Positions 23,550 to 32,700 of a stretch of 51,219 nt of DNA are shown here, one piece after another. Position 1 is the stretch's first letter. Every line of letters begins with the position of its first letter. Made by a program: the position numbers and the translations under genes. The notes under the pieces were generated by a model. The model was not told the DNA's origin, made no database searches, and was given only the letters and a program-made list of their open reading frames with translations. The DNA comes from Novosphingobium sp. SCN 66-18. Its GTDB lineage: Bacteria; Pseudomonadota; Alphaproteobacteria; Sphingomonadales; Sphingomonadaceae. The stretch covers positions 1 through 51,219 of the forward strand of contig MEGD01000016.1 of NCBI GenBank assembly GCA_001725355.1, in the 5' to 3' direction.

Positions 23550-24263
23550 TCAGGCATTTGCTCCCGCCCCCGCCGCCGCTTCCCGCGCGATCACGCGGCG
23601 CAGGGCGTTGGCATAGACGTCCGGTTCCTGCGCGCCGGGGATCAGGTACTTGCCGTTGACGACCATCGCCGGCACGCCCGAGATGTTCCAGTCCCACGCC
23701 TGCTGCTCGCCCGCCACGACGATCGCGGCCAGTTCCGGATCGTCGAGCGCGGCTTGCGCGCGGGCGCGGTCCAGCCCCACGCTTTCCGCCACATCGAGCA
23801 GGACGGCATGGTCCGAAACGTTGCGGCGGTGCTGGAAATGCGCGTCGAACAGCGCGAGTTTCAGCCGCACTTCGGTTTCCGCATCGTAATCACGCAGCGC
23901 ATGGACCAGCAGCGTGTGCGCGGCGCGGGTGTTCCACATCATCGCGGGCGGCGGCGTGCCCTCGCCCGACCAGGACAGGCTGGCGCCGGCCCGCTCGGCA
24001 ATGGCCAGCAATTGCGAGCGGCCTTCCGCCGCCTGCTCCTTGCTGCGCCCGTACTTGCGCATGATGTGCGCGCTCTGCTCCTCGCCTTCGGGCGGCATGT
24101 CGGGGTTCAGTTCGAAGGGATGGAAGCGGATCGTCGCCGCCACTTCATCGCCCAGCATGGCCAGCCCCTTCTGCAACTGGTGGTAGCCGATCACGCACCA
24201 CGGGCACATCACGTCGGACCAGATGTCGATCGTCACCGGCTTTGGCGCGGCGGGCGCGGTCAT
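23550..24263 (-). CDS. DsbA-family oxidoreductase, FrnE-like
   Basis: 237-residue DsbA-fold protein of the FrnE group. The active site is CPWC (20-23) in IWSDVMCPWCVIGYHQL, right at the N-terminus, with a helical insertion and the GVPAMVVNGKYLIPGAQ cis-Pro loop near the C-terminus. No signal peptide is seen, so it is cytoplasmic, as FrnE proteins are; these are linked to oxidative or polyketide-related thiol chemistry. The ATG overlaps the nudC stop by 4 bp, making it the third gene of a tightly coupled cluster with the serine hydrolase and nudC. Confidence 0.86.
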   Translation of the reverse strand: MTAPAAPKPVTIDIWSDVMCPWCVIGYHQLQKGLAMLGDEVAATIRFHPFELNPDMPPEGEEQSAHIMRKYGRSKEQAAEGRSQLLAIAERAGASLSWSGEGTPPPAMMWNTRAAHTLLVHALRDYDAETEVRLKLALFDAHFQHRRNVSDHAVLLDVAESVGLDRARAQAALDDPELAAIVVAGEQQAWDWNISGVPAMVVNGKYLIPGAQEPDVYANALRRVIAREAAAGAGANA

Positions 24264-25144
24264 CGGGCGATCCACCATTCCAGAAGGTGCCGCGCCACCG
24301 CGTGCGGCGGGGGCGCTATGAACGGTGCGGCCTCGTCCCCGTCCAGCGCCGCCCGCACTTCGGCACAGGTGAACCAGCGCGCCTCTTCGAGTTCGGTGGT
24401 GTCGACAGTGAGCGTGGGATCGTCGGTCAGGCTGTGGCAGCCGATCATCAGCGACGACGGGAACGGCCAGGGCTGGCTGGCCACATAGGTCACATCGCGC
24501 ACGACCACGCCCGCCTCCTCCTGCACTTCGCGCGCGACCGCGCCCTCGATCGATTCGCCCGGCTCCACGAACCCGGCCAGCGCCGAAAAGCGGCGCGGCG
24601 GAAAGCGCGGCTGGCGGCCCAGCAGCAGGTTGCCCTGATGCTCCACCAGCATGATCGTGACCGGGTCCACGCGTGGGAAATGTTCCGCCTTGCACGCCGC
24701 GTTCGTGCAGGAACGCTGCCAGCCGCCCTTGGCCAGTGCGGTGGCCTGGCCGCAGCGCGCGCAGAAGCGATGCCGAGCGTGCCAGTCCACCAGGCTGCGC
24801 GCCCCGCCATAGATCGCAAGGTCCTGCGAGCCCAGCATCGTCATCGCCTGCCACAGGCGCGGATTGGGCGGCGCGACGCTGCCCACCAGCCGCGGCGCGA
24901 CTTCGGCGAAGCAGCCGCGCCCGTCCTCGGTCAGGCCCAGGAACACCAGTTCGGCCTGCGGGTCGGCATCGGCCAGCGTGCCCCAGTCCAGCCCGCCGTC
25001 GCGCGAAATCACCGGGTCCAGCCCGTCCAGCCGCAGCAGGCGCGCGCGCCAGTTCATCAGGCCGGCGAGCTTTTCCGGATCGGAGCGAACATGGTCCGCC
25101 CGGTCGAGCGCGCTGCCGGCAAAGGCGATGGTGGTTCCGTTCAT
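24260..25144 (-). CDS. nudC: NADH pyrophosphatase / NAD-cap decapping Nudix hydrolase
   Basis: 294-residue NudC, which hydrolyses NAD(H) to NMN(H) and AMP and removes NAD caps from RNA. A zinc ribbon with Cys128, Cys131, Cys146 and Cys151 precedes the Nudix box at 191-213, which runs from GFVEPGESIEGAV through REVQEEAG. The family-defining SQPWPFPSSLM follows at 223-233. Both ends overlap neighbours by 4 bp (ATGA), so it is cotranscribed with the serine hydrolase upstream and the FrnE protein downstream. Confidence 0.93.
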   Translation of the reverse strand: MNGTTIAFAGSALDRADHVRSDPEKLAGLMNWRARLLRLDGLDPVISRDGGLDWGTLADADPQAELVFLGLTEDGRGCFAEVAPRLVGSVAPPNPRLWQAMTMLGSQDLAIYGGARSLVDWHARHRFCARCGQATALAKGGWQRSCTNAACKAEHFPRVDPVTIMLVEHQGNLLLGRQPRFPPRRFSALAGFVEPGESIEGAVAREVQEEAGVVVRDVTYVASQPWPFPSSLMIGCHSLTDDPTLTVDTTELEEARWFTCAEVRAALDGDEAAPFIAPPPHAVARHLLEWWIAR

Positions 25145-26457
25145 GCGGCTTTCTTTCCACGAAACAGGTCTGCGATCACAGCCTTGGGGAAATCCCTCTG
25201 CACCGGATAGGCTTCGGAGGGCATGTATTGCGTATAGAGGCCCGCGCGGTTGCCGACGCGATGGTTGATGAAGGCGATCGTCCCGGCGGCCCCGGCCCAG
25301 CCATACGTCCCCGCATCCACGCCAATGCCCACGCGCCCGCCCGCACCGAAGCCCGCCCCCGCGATCATCGTCCCGTCGGTAATGGTGCCGGGCGGAAGCA
25401 GGTTGCTCGTGCCCAGCCGCACCGCCGCCTCGCTCATCACGCGCCGCCCGTCGATCACGCCATAGCCGAGCAGCATGGTGAGGAAACGGTCGTAATCGCG
25501 CGGCGAACTCACCAACCCGGCGCCACCGAACGGGAACGCCGGGGGATCGAGATAGATCGAGGACTGCGCCGGATCGAGCGGCACCACGAAACCGCCGAGC
25601 ACCCCGTAGTTCGACGTCAGCCGGCCGACTTCACTCTTCGGCACCTGGAACCATGAACTGTCCATGCCGGCGGGGCCGAAGATGCGATCGTGCAGGAAGC
25701 GATCGAACGGCTGGCCCGATGCCACCTCGATCACGCGGCCCAGCAGGTCGAGCGCGACCGAATAGCTCCACATCGTGCCCGGTTCATAGACGAGCGGCAG
25801 GTCTGCCAGCCGGTCCGCGAATTCGGCCAGGTTGCGGGGCATGTCCGCAGGCTGCTGCATGCCCGGCACGGGCAGTCGCGTGATCTGGCCGGGCACGATG
25901 CCGGCCTGTTCGTAGGCGGCCTTGATCGGCCCCTTCTGGATGATCGAATAGCCCAGCCCCGCCGTGTGGGTCAGCAGATGGCGGATCGTGATCGGCGTTT
26001 TGGCGGGCCGCAGATCGGTGATCGAGCCGTCCGGCGTCACCTGCACCTGCATCTTCGCGAACTTGGGCAGGATGTCCGACAAGGGCTGGTCGAGCCGCAG
26101 CTTGCCTTCGTCGATCAGGATCATCGCCGCCATGCCGGTGACCGGCTTGGTCATCGAATAGACGCGGAACAGGCTGTCCAGGGTGACGGGGGCGGCTTCG
26201 CCCTTCGTCTCCACGCCGCGCGCGATGCTTTCCGGCGGAGCGCTGCCCCAGCCGAGCGCCGCGATCATGCCGGGCAGCTTGCCGCCGGACACGTAGCCAT
26301 CGAGCAGCTCCGTCACCGCCGGCCATTGCGCCTCGGCCGCCGCGCTGGCGAAAGCGAACCGGGGAAACAGAGCGCCGCCGAGGCCGATGAACAGGCCACC
26401 ACGCATGATTTCGCGTCGGGAAAGGCCCCGGAACGGGGGCAGAACTTCGCTTCGCAT
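25141..26457 (-). CDS. Serine hydrolase of the beta-lactamase class C / esterase EstB family
   Basis: 438-residue penicillin-binding-protein-fold hydrolase. Nucleophile motif SMTK (Ser101-Lys104) in FRVYSMTKPVTGM; second motif Tyr232 in WSYSVALDLLG (Y-x-V rather than the Y-x-N of true beta-lactamases, as in EstB-type esterases). The N-terminus has a Tat-like signal (SRREIMRGGLFIGLGGALF), so export through the twin-arginine pathway to the periplasm is likely. It is probably an esterase or D-amino-peptidase-like enzyme rather than an antibiotic-degrading lactamase. ATG 26457 gives the signal peptide at the right place; the frame extends upstream into mutY as a shadow. It overlaps nudC by 4 bp. 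Confidence 0.86.
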   Translation of the reverse strand: MRSEVLPPFRGLSRREIMRGGLFIGLGGALFPRFAFASAAAEAQWPAVTELLDGYVSGGKLPGMIAALGWGSAPPESIARGVETKGEAAPVTLDSLFRVYSMTKPVTGMAAMILIDEGKLRLDQPLSDILPKFAKMQVQVTPDGSITDLRPAKTPITIRHLLTHTAGLGYSIIQKGPIKAAYEQAGIVPGQITRLPVPGMQQPADMPRNLAEFADRLADLPLVYEPGTMWSYSVALDLLGRVIEVASGQPFDRFLHDRIFGPAGMDSSWFQVPKSEVGRLTSNYGVLGGFVVPLDPAQSSIYLDPPAFPFGGAGLVSSPRDYDRFLTMLLGYGVIDGRRVMSEAAVRLGTSNLLPPGTITDGTMIAGAGFGAGGRVGIGVDAGTYGWAGAAGTIAFINHRVGNRAGLYTQYMPSEAYPVQRDFPKAVIADLFRGKKAA

Positions 26458-26485
26458 GGGGTCGTCTATCGCCTCTCGCTCATCC

Positions 26486-27544
26486 TTACGCTTCGGCCAG
26501 CGCCAGTTGCGCCGCCTTGGCGAACACCGTGGGCAAGCCGGCCTCTCCGATCCCTGCGAGCGGCCACCATTCTCCCTCCGCCAGACTAGCACCGCCTGCG
26601 GCATCGCAAAGCATCAATTGCAATTCGAGATCGAAATGGCTGAAGGTGTGCCGGACCAGCCCGCCCGAGCGCCAAGCTGCGGCCAGCGGCGGTTCGCCAT
26701 GGCCATCGGCGCGCGCGCTCCAGCCATCGTCCGGCAGGGCGCGCATCCCGCCCAGCATCCCCTTCCCCGGCCGGCGCACCAGCCAGACCGCGCCATCGCG
26801 CACGATCCAGAACGCGCGCCCGCGCCGCGTGGGACGCGCCTTCTTCGCCGCCTTGACCGGCAACCGCTCCGGCGCGCCCTCGGCATAGGCCCGGCATTCG
26901 GCACGCAGCGGGCACAACAGGCAACGCGGGGCCTTCACGGTGCAGACGGTGGCGCCAAGGTCCATCATCGCCTGCGCGAAATCGCCCGCGCGCGCTTCGG
27001 GCGTGATCGCATCGGTGGCGGCACGAATCGCCGGCCGTCCGCCGGGCAGCGGCTCCGCGATGGCGAACAGCCGCGCCACCACGCGTTCGACGTTGGCATC
27101 GACCACCACCGCGCGCCGCCCGAAGGCGATCGCGGCGACGGCGGCGGCAGTATAGGCGCCCAGCCCCGGCAGCGCGCGCAGGGCTTCCTCGCTATCGGGA
27201 AACGCGCCGCCCATCGCCGCCACGGCACGCGCGCAGGCCAGGAGGTTGCGGGCGCGGGCATAGTATCCCAGCCCTGCCCAGGCAGCCATGACATCGCCAT
27301 CGTCCGCCGCCGCCAGATCGGTCACCGCCGGCCAGCGGGAAGTGAACTTTGCGAAATAGGGGCCGACGGCGGCCACGGTCGTCTGCTGGAGCATCACTTC
27401 CGAAAGCCACACGCGGTAGGGGTCCTGCGCTGGCTCCCCCGGCAGCCGCCGCCACGGCAAACGGCGCGCGTGGACATCGTACCAGGCGAGCAGATCGCCG
27501 GCGATCGTACCCGCACCCGAATTCGTCTCGCCACTGGTCTGCAT
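26486..27544 (-). CDS. mutY: A/G-specific adenine DNA glycosylase
   Basis: 352-residue MutY, which removes adenine mispaired with 8-oxoguanine. Catalytic Glu49 in SEVMLQQTT, helix-hairpin-helix LPGLGAYTAAAVAAIAFG with catalytic Asp149, and the 4Fe-4S loop Cys201-x6-Cys-x2-Cys-x5-Cys217 (CTVKAPRCLLCPLRAEC). The C-terminal Nudix-like domain for 8-oxoG recognition spans about 235-350. It is divergent from the dciA-like gene with only 14 bp between starts, so the two promoters must overlap each other's coding ends. Confidence 0.94.
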   Translation of the reverse strand: MQTSGETNSGAGTIAGDLLAWYDVHARRLPWRRLPGEPAQDPYRVWLSEVMLQQTTVAAVGPYFAKFTSRWPAVTDLAAADDGDVMAAWAGLGYYARARNLLACARAVAAMGGAFPDSEEALRALPGLGAYTAAAVAAIAFGRRAVVVDANVERVVARLFAIAEPLPGGRPAIRAATDAITPEARAGDFAQAMMDLGATVCTVKAPRCLLCPLRAECRAYAEGAPERLPVKAAKKARPTRRGRAFWIVRDGAVWLVRRPGKGMLGGMRALPDDGWSARADGHGEPPLAAAWRSGGLVRHTFSHFDLELQLMLCDAAGGASLAEGEWWPLAGIGEAGLPTVFAKAAQLALAEA

Positions 27545-27558
27545 CGCGCCGCTATGGC

Positions 27559-28164
27559 ATGGCAGCAGCCAATATGGAACGCGAAGCAGGAAAGCCCCGG
27601 AACGCCCCGCAAAAGACTGGCCAGAAGGCCGGCCAGAAAGCGGGAAAGCCGTTCGAGCGCGCGCGTGGCGGGGAAGCGCGGCAGATCGCCGACCTGATGC
27701 CCGCGATCGGGCGCACCGCCTTTCGCCGCTTCGGCTTCGTGCAGAGTTCGGTGGTCACGCGCTGGCCCGAGATCGTGGGAGCGCACCACGCCCGGCACTG
27801 CGCGCCCGAATCGATCCGCTTCCCGCCGGGCGAAAAGGCCGATGGCATTCTCCAGCTTGTCGTCACGCCCGCGCACGCGCCGCTGATCCAGCATGTGATT
27901 CCCGAGATCATCGAGCGGGTGAACAGGTTCTTCGGCTATCGCGCGGTGGCGCGGGTGAAGATCCGGCAAGGCCAGGTTCAGGCGCCGCGCGGGAATGATG
28001 GCGCGCGGGCCGCGCCGCCTTCGCTCAAGCCCATTCCCATGGAACTGGGAGAATCGCTGCGCGACATCGGCGATCCGGAACTGCGGGCCGTGCTGGAATC
28101 GCTGGCACGCAATCTGGGCGGGAACACTTCGGACGGCAATCAGGACGGGGAAAAGACACAGTGA
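27559..28164 (+). CDS. DUF721 / DciA-like protein
   Basis: 201-residue protein with a basic N-terminal tail and a DUF721 domain: RFGFVQSSVVTRWPEIVGAH, then LQLVVTPAHAPLIQHVIPEI and ERVNRFFGYRAVARVKIRQG. DciA proteins load or hold the replicative helicase DnaB in bacteria that lack DnaC. This family is commonly encoded just before the DsbA/smc genes in alphaproteobacteria, as here. Start ATG at 27559 or 27574 are both possible. The stop overlaps the following DsbA start. Confidence 0.8.
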   Translation: MAAANMEREAGKPRNAPQKTGQKAGQKAGKPFERARGGEARQIADLMPAIGRTAFRRFGFVQSSVVTRWPEIVGAHHARHCAPESIRFPPGEKADGILQLVVTPAHAPLIQHVIPEIIERVNRFFGYRAVARVKIRQGQVQAPRGNDGARAAPPSLKPIPMELGESLRDIGDPELRAVLESLARNLGGNTSDGNQDGEKTQ

Positions 28165-28871
28165 TGCGATCGATCTTGCGGACCCTAGGCGTGCTGGCGC
28201 TGGCCCTGGCCGGAATGGCGACTCTGACCGCGGCGGGCCGCCTGCCGGCCACGACGCGCGCGCCGACCACCGTCGTCACCCGCACGGCCACCGAAAGCCA
28301 CATCCTGGGCAACCCCGCCGCGCCGGTGAAGCTGGTGGAATACATCAGCTACACCTGCCCGCACTGCGCCGAATTCCATCATGAATCGCTCGCGCAGCTC
28401 CAGATCGGCTTCATCGGCAACGGCAAGGGTTCCGTAGAGATCCGCAGCTTCGTGCGCGATCCGGTGGACATGACCGTGGCCCTGCTGACGCATTGCGGGC
28501 CGCCGTCGAAATTCGTCACTCTGCACAACGCCTTCCTGGGCCGGCAGGCCGACTGGATCGGCCCGATGGTTTCCGCCAACGCGGCCCAGCGGCAGCGCTG
28601 GACCTCGGGCGATTTCGCCAGTCGCACCCGCGCCATCGCCAGCGATTTCCATTTCTACGAGATCATGGCGGTGCATGGCTTCGACCGTCCCGCCACCGAT
28701 CGCTGCCTTGCCAACAAGGCCCTGGCCGACAAGCTGGCCAAGGGCACGCAGGACGCGGTGGAGAAGGACTTCGTGAACGGCACGCCCAGCTTCGTGCTGA
28801 ACGGCGTTCCGCTTTCGGGCACCTATACCTGGGAAGCCCTGAAGCCGCAGATCGAGGCCCGACTGCACTGA
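28164..28871 (+). CDS. DsbA-family thioredoxin-fold protein, exported
   Basis: 235 residues with an N-terminal signal peptide (LGVLALALAGMATLTAA). Active site Cys65-Pro-His-Cys68 in YISYTCPHCAEFH, and the cis-Pro loop NGTPSFVLNG. The helical insert (about 105-190) matches the BdbD/DsbA-like branch (thioredoxin_4). It should form or isomerise disulfides in the periplasm. It overlaps the dciA-like stop by one base (TGATG), or by 4 bp if the GTG at 28161 is used. A related but distinct DsbA-type lipoprotein follows. Confidence 0.87.
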   Translation: MRSILRTLGVLALALAGMATLTAAGRLPATTRAPTTVVTRTATESHILGNPAAPVKLVEYISYTCPHCAEFHHESLAQLQIGFIGNGKGSVEIRSFVRDPVDMTVALLTHCGPPSKFVTLHNAFLGRQADWIGPMVSANAAQRQRWTSGDFASRTRAIASDFHFYEIMAVHGFDRPATDRCLANKALADKLAKGTQDAVEKDFVNGTPSFVLNGVPLSGTYTWEALKPQIEARLH

Positions 28872-28879
28872 TCCGCCCC

Positions 28880-28915
28880 CCGCGCGCTTCAATCCGGCTT
28901 CAATCCGGCGCGCGG
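28880..28915 (+). repeat. GC hairpin containing an 11-bp tandem duplication
   Basis: CCGCGCGC and GCGCGCGG form a perfect 8-bp stem. The loop is filled by two exact tandem copies of TTCAATCCGGC (28888-28909). It lies between the two DsbA genes, with no T-run after the stem, so it is more likely an mRNA-stability element than a terminator. Confidence 0.6.
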
Positions 28916-28966
28916 ATCGGCTAGCCCTTTCTTTCAGCGACCCTTCCAATCCCGGGAACAGCATTC

Positions 28967-29716
28967 ATGAAACCTACCCGCGCCCGTCTTCTCCTGCTTG
29001 CCCTGCCTCTCGCGCTGGGCCTTTCCGCGTGCGGCAAGAAGGACGAGGTCGGCGTCGGAGCCGAATCCGCCGCGCCCATCGCAAAGATCGCGCCGCCGGC
29101 CGGCAAGGCGTGGACCGACATGATCTCCGCCACGCCCGATGGCGGCTACCTGATGGGCAACCCGCAAGCGCCGCTCAAGCTGATCGAATTCGGCGCGCTC
29201 AGCTGTTCGCACTGCGCCGCCTTCTCCAAGGAAGGGTTTCCCAAGCTGAAGGACGAATACGTCGCCAGCGGCCGGGTGAGCTATGAACTGCGCCTGTTCA
29301 TGCTCAACGCGCTGGACGTACCGGCCGCGCTGCTGGCCACCTGCGGCTCGCCCGAGGCGGTGATCCCGCTCAGCGAACAGTTCTGGGACTGGCAGCCCAA
29401 CATGTTCACCAATCTCCAGAAGGACGAAGCCCGGTTCAAGGCGCTGGCCGAACAGCCGCCGGCCCAGCGCTTCGCCGGCATCGCTCAGCTGGGCGGCATG
29501 ACCGACTTCTTCGCGGCGCGCGGCATCGCCGCCGACCAGGGCGCCAAGTGCCTGTCCGATACGGCCAAGGCCACCGAGCTGGCCAATCGCACCGACAAGG
29601 CGACCAAGGACTTCAACGTGACCGGCACGCCCACATTCATCCTGAATGGCAAGAATCTGGAAGTTGCAAGCTGGCAGGAACTGGAACCGCTGCTACAAAA
29701 AGCTGGCGCGCGCTAA
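28967..29716 (+). CDS. DsbA-family thioredoxin-fold lipoprotein
   Basis: 249 residues. Signal peptide with lipobox LSAC (Cys22), followed by CGKKDEVG, so the mature protein is a lipoprotein. Active site Cys80-Ser-His-Cys83 in GALSCSHCAAF and cis-Pro loop TGTPTFILNG near the C-terminus. It is the second DsbA-like protein in a row but differs from the first in its CSHC motif, lipid anchor and an aromatic-rich insert (EQFWDWQPNMFTN). It precedes smc by 27 bp. The thiol substrates are not known. Confidence 0.87.
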   Translation: MKPTRARLLLLALPLALGLSACGKKDEVGVGAESAAPIAKIAPPAGKAWTDMISATPDGGYLMGNPQAPLKLIEFGALSCSHCAAFSKEGFPKLKDEYVASGRVSYELRLFMLNALDVPAALLATCGSPEAVIPLSEQFWDWQPNMFTNLQKDEARFKALAEQPPAQRFAGIAQLGGMTDFFAARGIAADQGAKCLSDTAKATELANRTDKATKDFNVTGTPTFILNGKNLEVASWQELEPLLQKAGAR

Positions 29717-29743
29717 AGGGGAACGCGCGCGAAAGGGGGGCCG

Positions 29744-32700
29744 ATGGAATTCAGGCGCTTGAAGCTGACCGGCTTCAAGAGCTTTGTTGAACCCGCCGAA
29801 CTCCGGATCGAACCGGGGTTGACGGGTATTGTCGGCCCCAACGGTTGCGGAAAATCGAACCTGCTGGAAGCGATCCGCTGGGTTATGGGCGAAAGCTCGG
29901 CCCGGTCGATGCGCGGTGGCGGCATGGAAGACGTGATCTTCGCCGGCACCACCCAGCGCCCGGCCCGCGCCTTCGCCGAAGTGACCTTGACCGCCGCGAC
30001 CGCCCCTTCCGGACCGTTCGGCGGCGAACTGGAAGTGGTGCGCCGGATCGAGCGCGGCGCGGGCAGCGCCTATCGCGTCAACGGCAAGGACGTGCGCGCC
30101 AAGGACGTGGCGCTGGTCTTCGCCGATGCCGCCACCGGCGCGCACAGCCCGGCGCTGGTCAGCCAGGGCCGCATCGCGGCGGTGATCGCCGCGCGCCCGG
30201 CCGAACGGCGCATGATGCTGGAGGAAGCGGCGGGAATCGCCGGCCTCCACGTCCGCCGGCGCGATGCCGAACAGAAGCTGCGCGCCACCGAAACCAATCT
30301 CGAACGGCTGGTGGACCTGCTCGCCGGGCTGGAAGGCCAGATCGCCACGCTGCGCCGGCAGGCCCGCGCCGCCGAGCGCTACAAAGCGGTGAGCGAGCGC
30401 ATCCGCGTGGCCGAGGCGCGCATGGTCTTTGCCCGCTGGCGCGATGCGGCCGACGCGGCCGACGCGGCGCGGCGGGAAGCGAAGGCCAGCGAGGAAGCGG
30501 TCGTCAACGCGCAAGCCGCCGCGCGCGCGGCCCAGTTGGCGCAACATGCCGCCGCCGCCGCGCTGGCCGAAGCGCGCGACGATCTTTTCGATCGCCGGCA
30601 GGACGCATCGGCACACGGCCAGCGCATGGCCTCGCTCACCACCCAGCTGGAGGCCGCCGAGCAACGGCTGGCCGACCTTGACCGGCAGTTGCAGCGGCTG
30701 GACGACGATCGCACCCACGCCGACCGCATGACCGAGGACGCGGCCGAAGCGCTAGGCAGGCTGGAAGACGACGTTGCCGCCGCCGAAGCGACGCTCGCGG
30801 CGGACGAAGCCCAGCGGCCGCGCCTTGCCGCCGCGCGGGACGATGCCGATCGCGCCGCGCGGTCCGCCGAAGTCACGCTGGCGCAGCGCGTGGCCGAACA
30901 GGCCGGAATCGATGCCGACTGGCGCGTGGCAGAAGCGGCGGTCGCGGCCGCGCGGCAACTGTGGGAACGCCATGACGCCGAAGCGGCGCGGCTGCGCCAG
31001 CAGGTCGATCAACTGGCGCGCGAAGGCGATCCCGGCGCGCAGATCGTAGCGGCGGAGGCCCGGCGCGCCGAGGCAGCCGCCGCGCTCGCCGCTGCGCAGG
31101 CGGAGCGGGCCGAGCTGCTGGCGCTGCGCGAAAACCTGACCGCCGAACGCGATCACGCCGGCAGCGCGCTCGCCGCCGCGCGCGCGGAACTCGCAGGGGT
31201 GGAGCGCGAACACGACGCCCTCGCCCGCGACAAGGCCGCGCGCGAACGCCAAGCCGCCGGCGGGCACGGCATCGCCGCGCTGGCCGCGCTGCGCGTGGCG
31301 CCGGGCTTCGAGCGCGCCGTCGCCGCCGTGCTCGGCCGCGATGCCGGCGCGCCGGTGGGGCCGGCGCCGGCGGATACCGACGGGCGCTTCTGGACCGGCG
31401 CGCAAGTCGATGCCGCGCTCCCCTATTCGCTGCTGCATCATGTGCCCCAGTGCCCGCCGGAACTGGCGGCGCGCTTCGGGCTGGTGCGCGTGGTTGATCG
31501 CGACGAGGGGCAGGCGCTTGCCCCCGGCGAATGGCTGGTGACGCGCACTGGCTACCTGCGCCGCTGGGACGGCTTTGTCGCGCGCGGCGAAGGCGCGGCC
31601 GAAGCGGCCACGCTGGAAGCGGAAAACCGGCTGATCGACCTCGCCGCGCGTCTGCCCGCGTTGCGCGACGCAGTGAGCGAAGCGGAAGCGACGGCCGAGG
31701 CGACGCGCGCGGCGCTGGCCGACACGCAAGCCCGGCTTGGTACCGCCGAACGCACCATGACCAGCGCCGCGGACGCCGAGCGCGCGGCGCTGCGCGCGCT
31801 GGACCAGGCCGAAGCCGCGCGCGCCCGCGCCGAAGCCCGCCGCGCCGAACTCGACCGCGCGCTGGCCGAACTGGCCGAGCGCCAGGCCGATGCCGCAACC
31901 GAGCTGGCCCGCGCCGAGGCAAAGCGCGCAGCCCTGCCCGATCCGGCCGCCGGGCGTGCCGCCGTCGAAGCGGCGCGGACACGCAACGATGCCGCGCGGG
32001 CAGCGTTGCAGACGGCCTCGGCGGCCATCGCCGCGCTGGAGCAGGGCCTTGCCGTGGGGCGCGAGCGGCTGGGCACGCACCGGGCGGACATCCGCAATTG
32101 GCAGGCGCGCGCTAGCGACGCGGCAAAGCGACTCGCCGACATGGCGGGCCGGCGCGAGGAGCTGGAACAGGAACGCGCGATCAGCGCCGCGCGCCCCGCC
32201 GCCCTGCTGCGCGAGATCGAGGACGCCGAATCGATCCGCACGCGGCTGGGCCAGGAACTGGCGCTGGCCGAAGCCGCGCTGACTGGCGCCGATGCCGCCG
32301 CAAAAACCGCCGACGCGGCACTGGGCGCAGCCAACGAAACGCTCGCCGCCGCGCGCGAACGCCGCGCTGGCGCGGTGGCGCGCGCGGAAAGCGACGACGC
32401 GCGCCGGCAGGAAATGGCCAGCCTTTCCGGCGAACGCTTCCAGTGCCCGCCGCCACTGCTGCCCGAACGGTTCGACTTCGCCTCCGGCGACATCGGCAAC
32501 GCGGCCGAGGAAACCGCGCGGCACGATCTGCTGATCGCCGAGCGCGAGCGCATCGGCCCGGTCAACCTGCTCGCCGCCGACGAACTGGCCGAGGCCGAGG
32601 ACCGCCACGGCGCCAGCATCACCGAACAGGCCGAACTGACCGAGGCGGTGCACCGCCTGCGCGGATCGATCGGCAATCTCAACCGCGAGGGACGCGAGCG

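Noticed and set aside
25141-26457. True class C beta-lactamase
   Set aside because: The second motif is Y-S-V rather than Y-x-N and no clear KTG is seen; an EstB-like esterase or peptidase is more likely.
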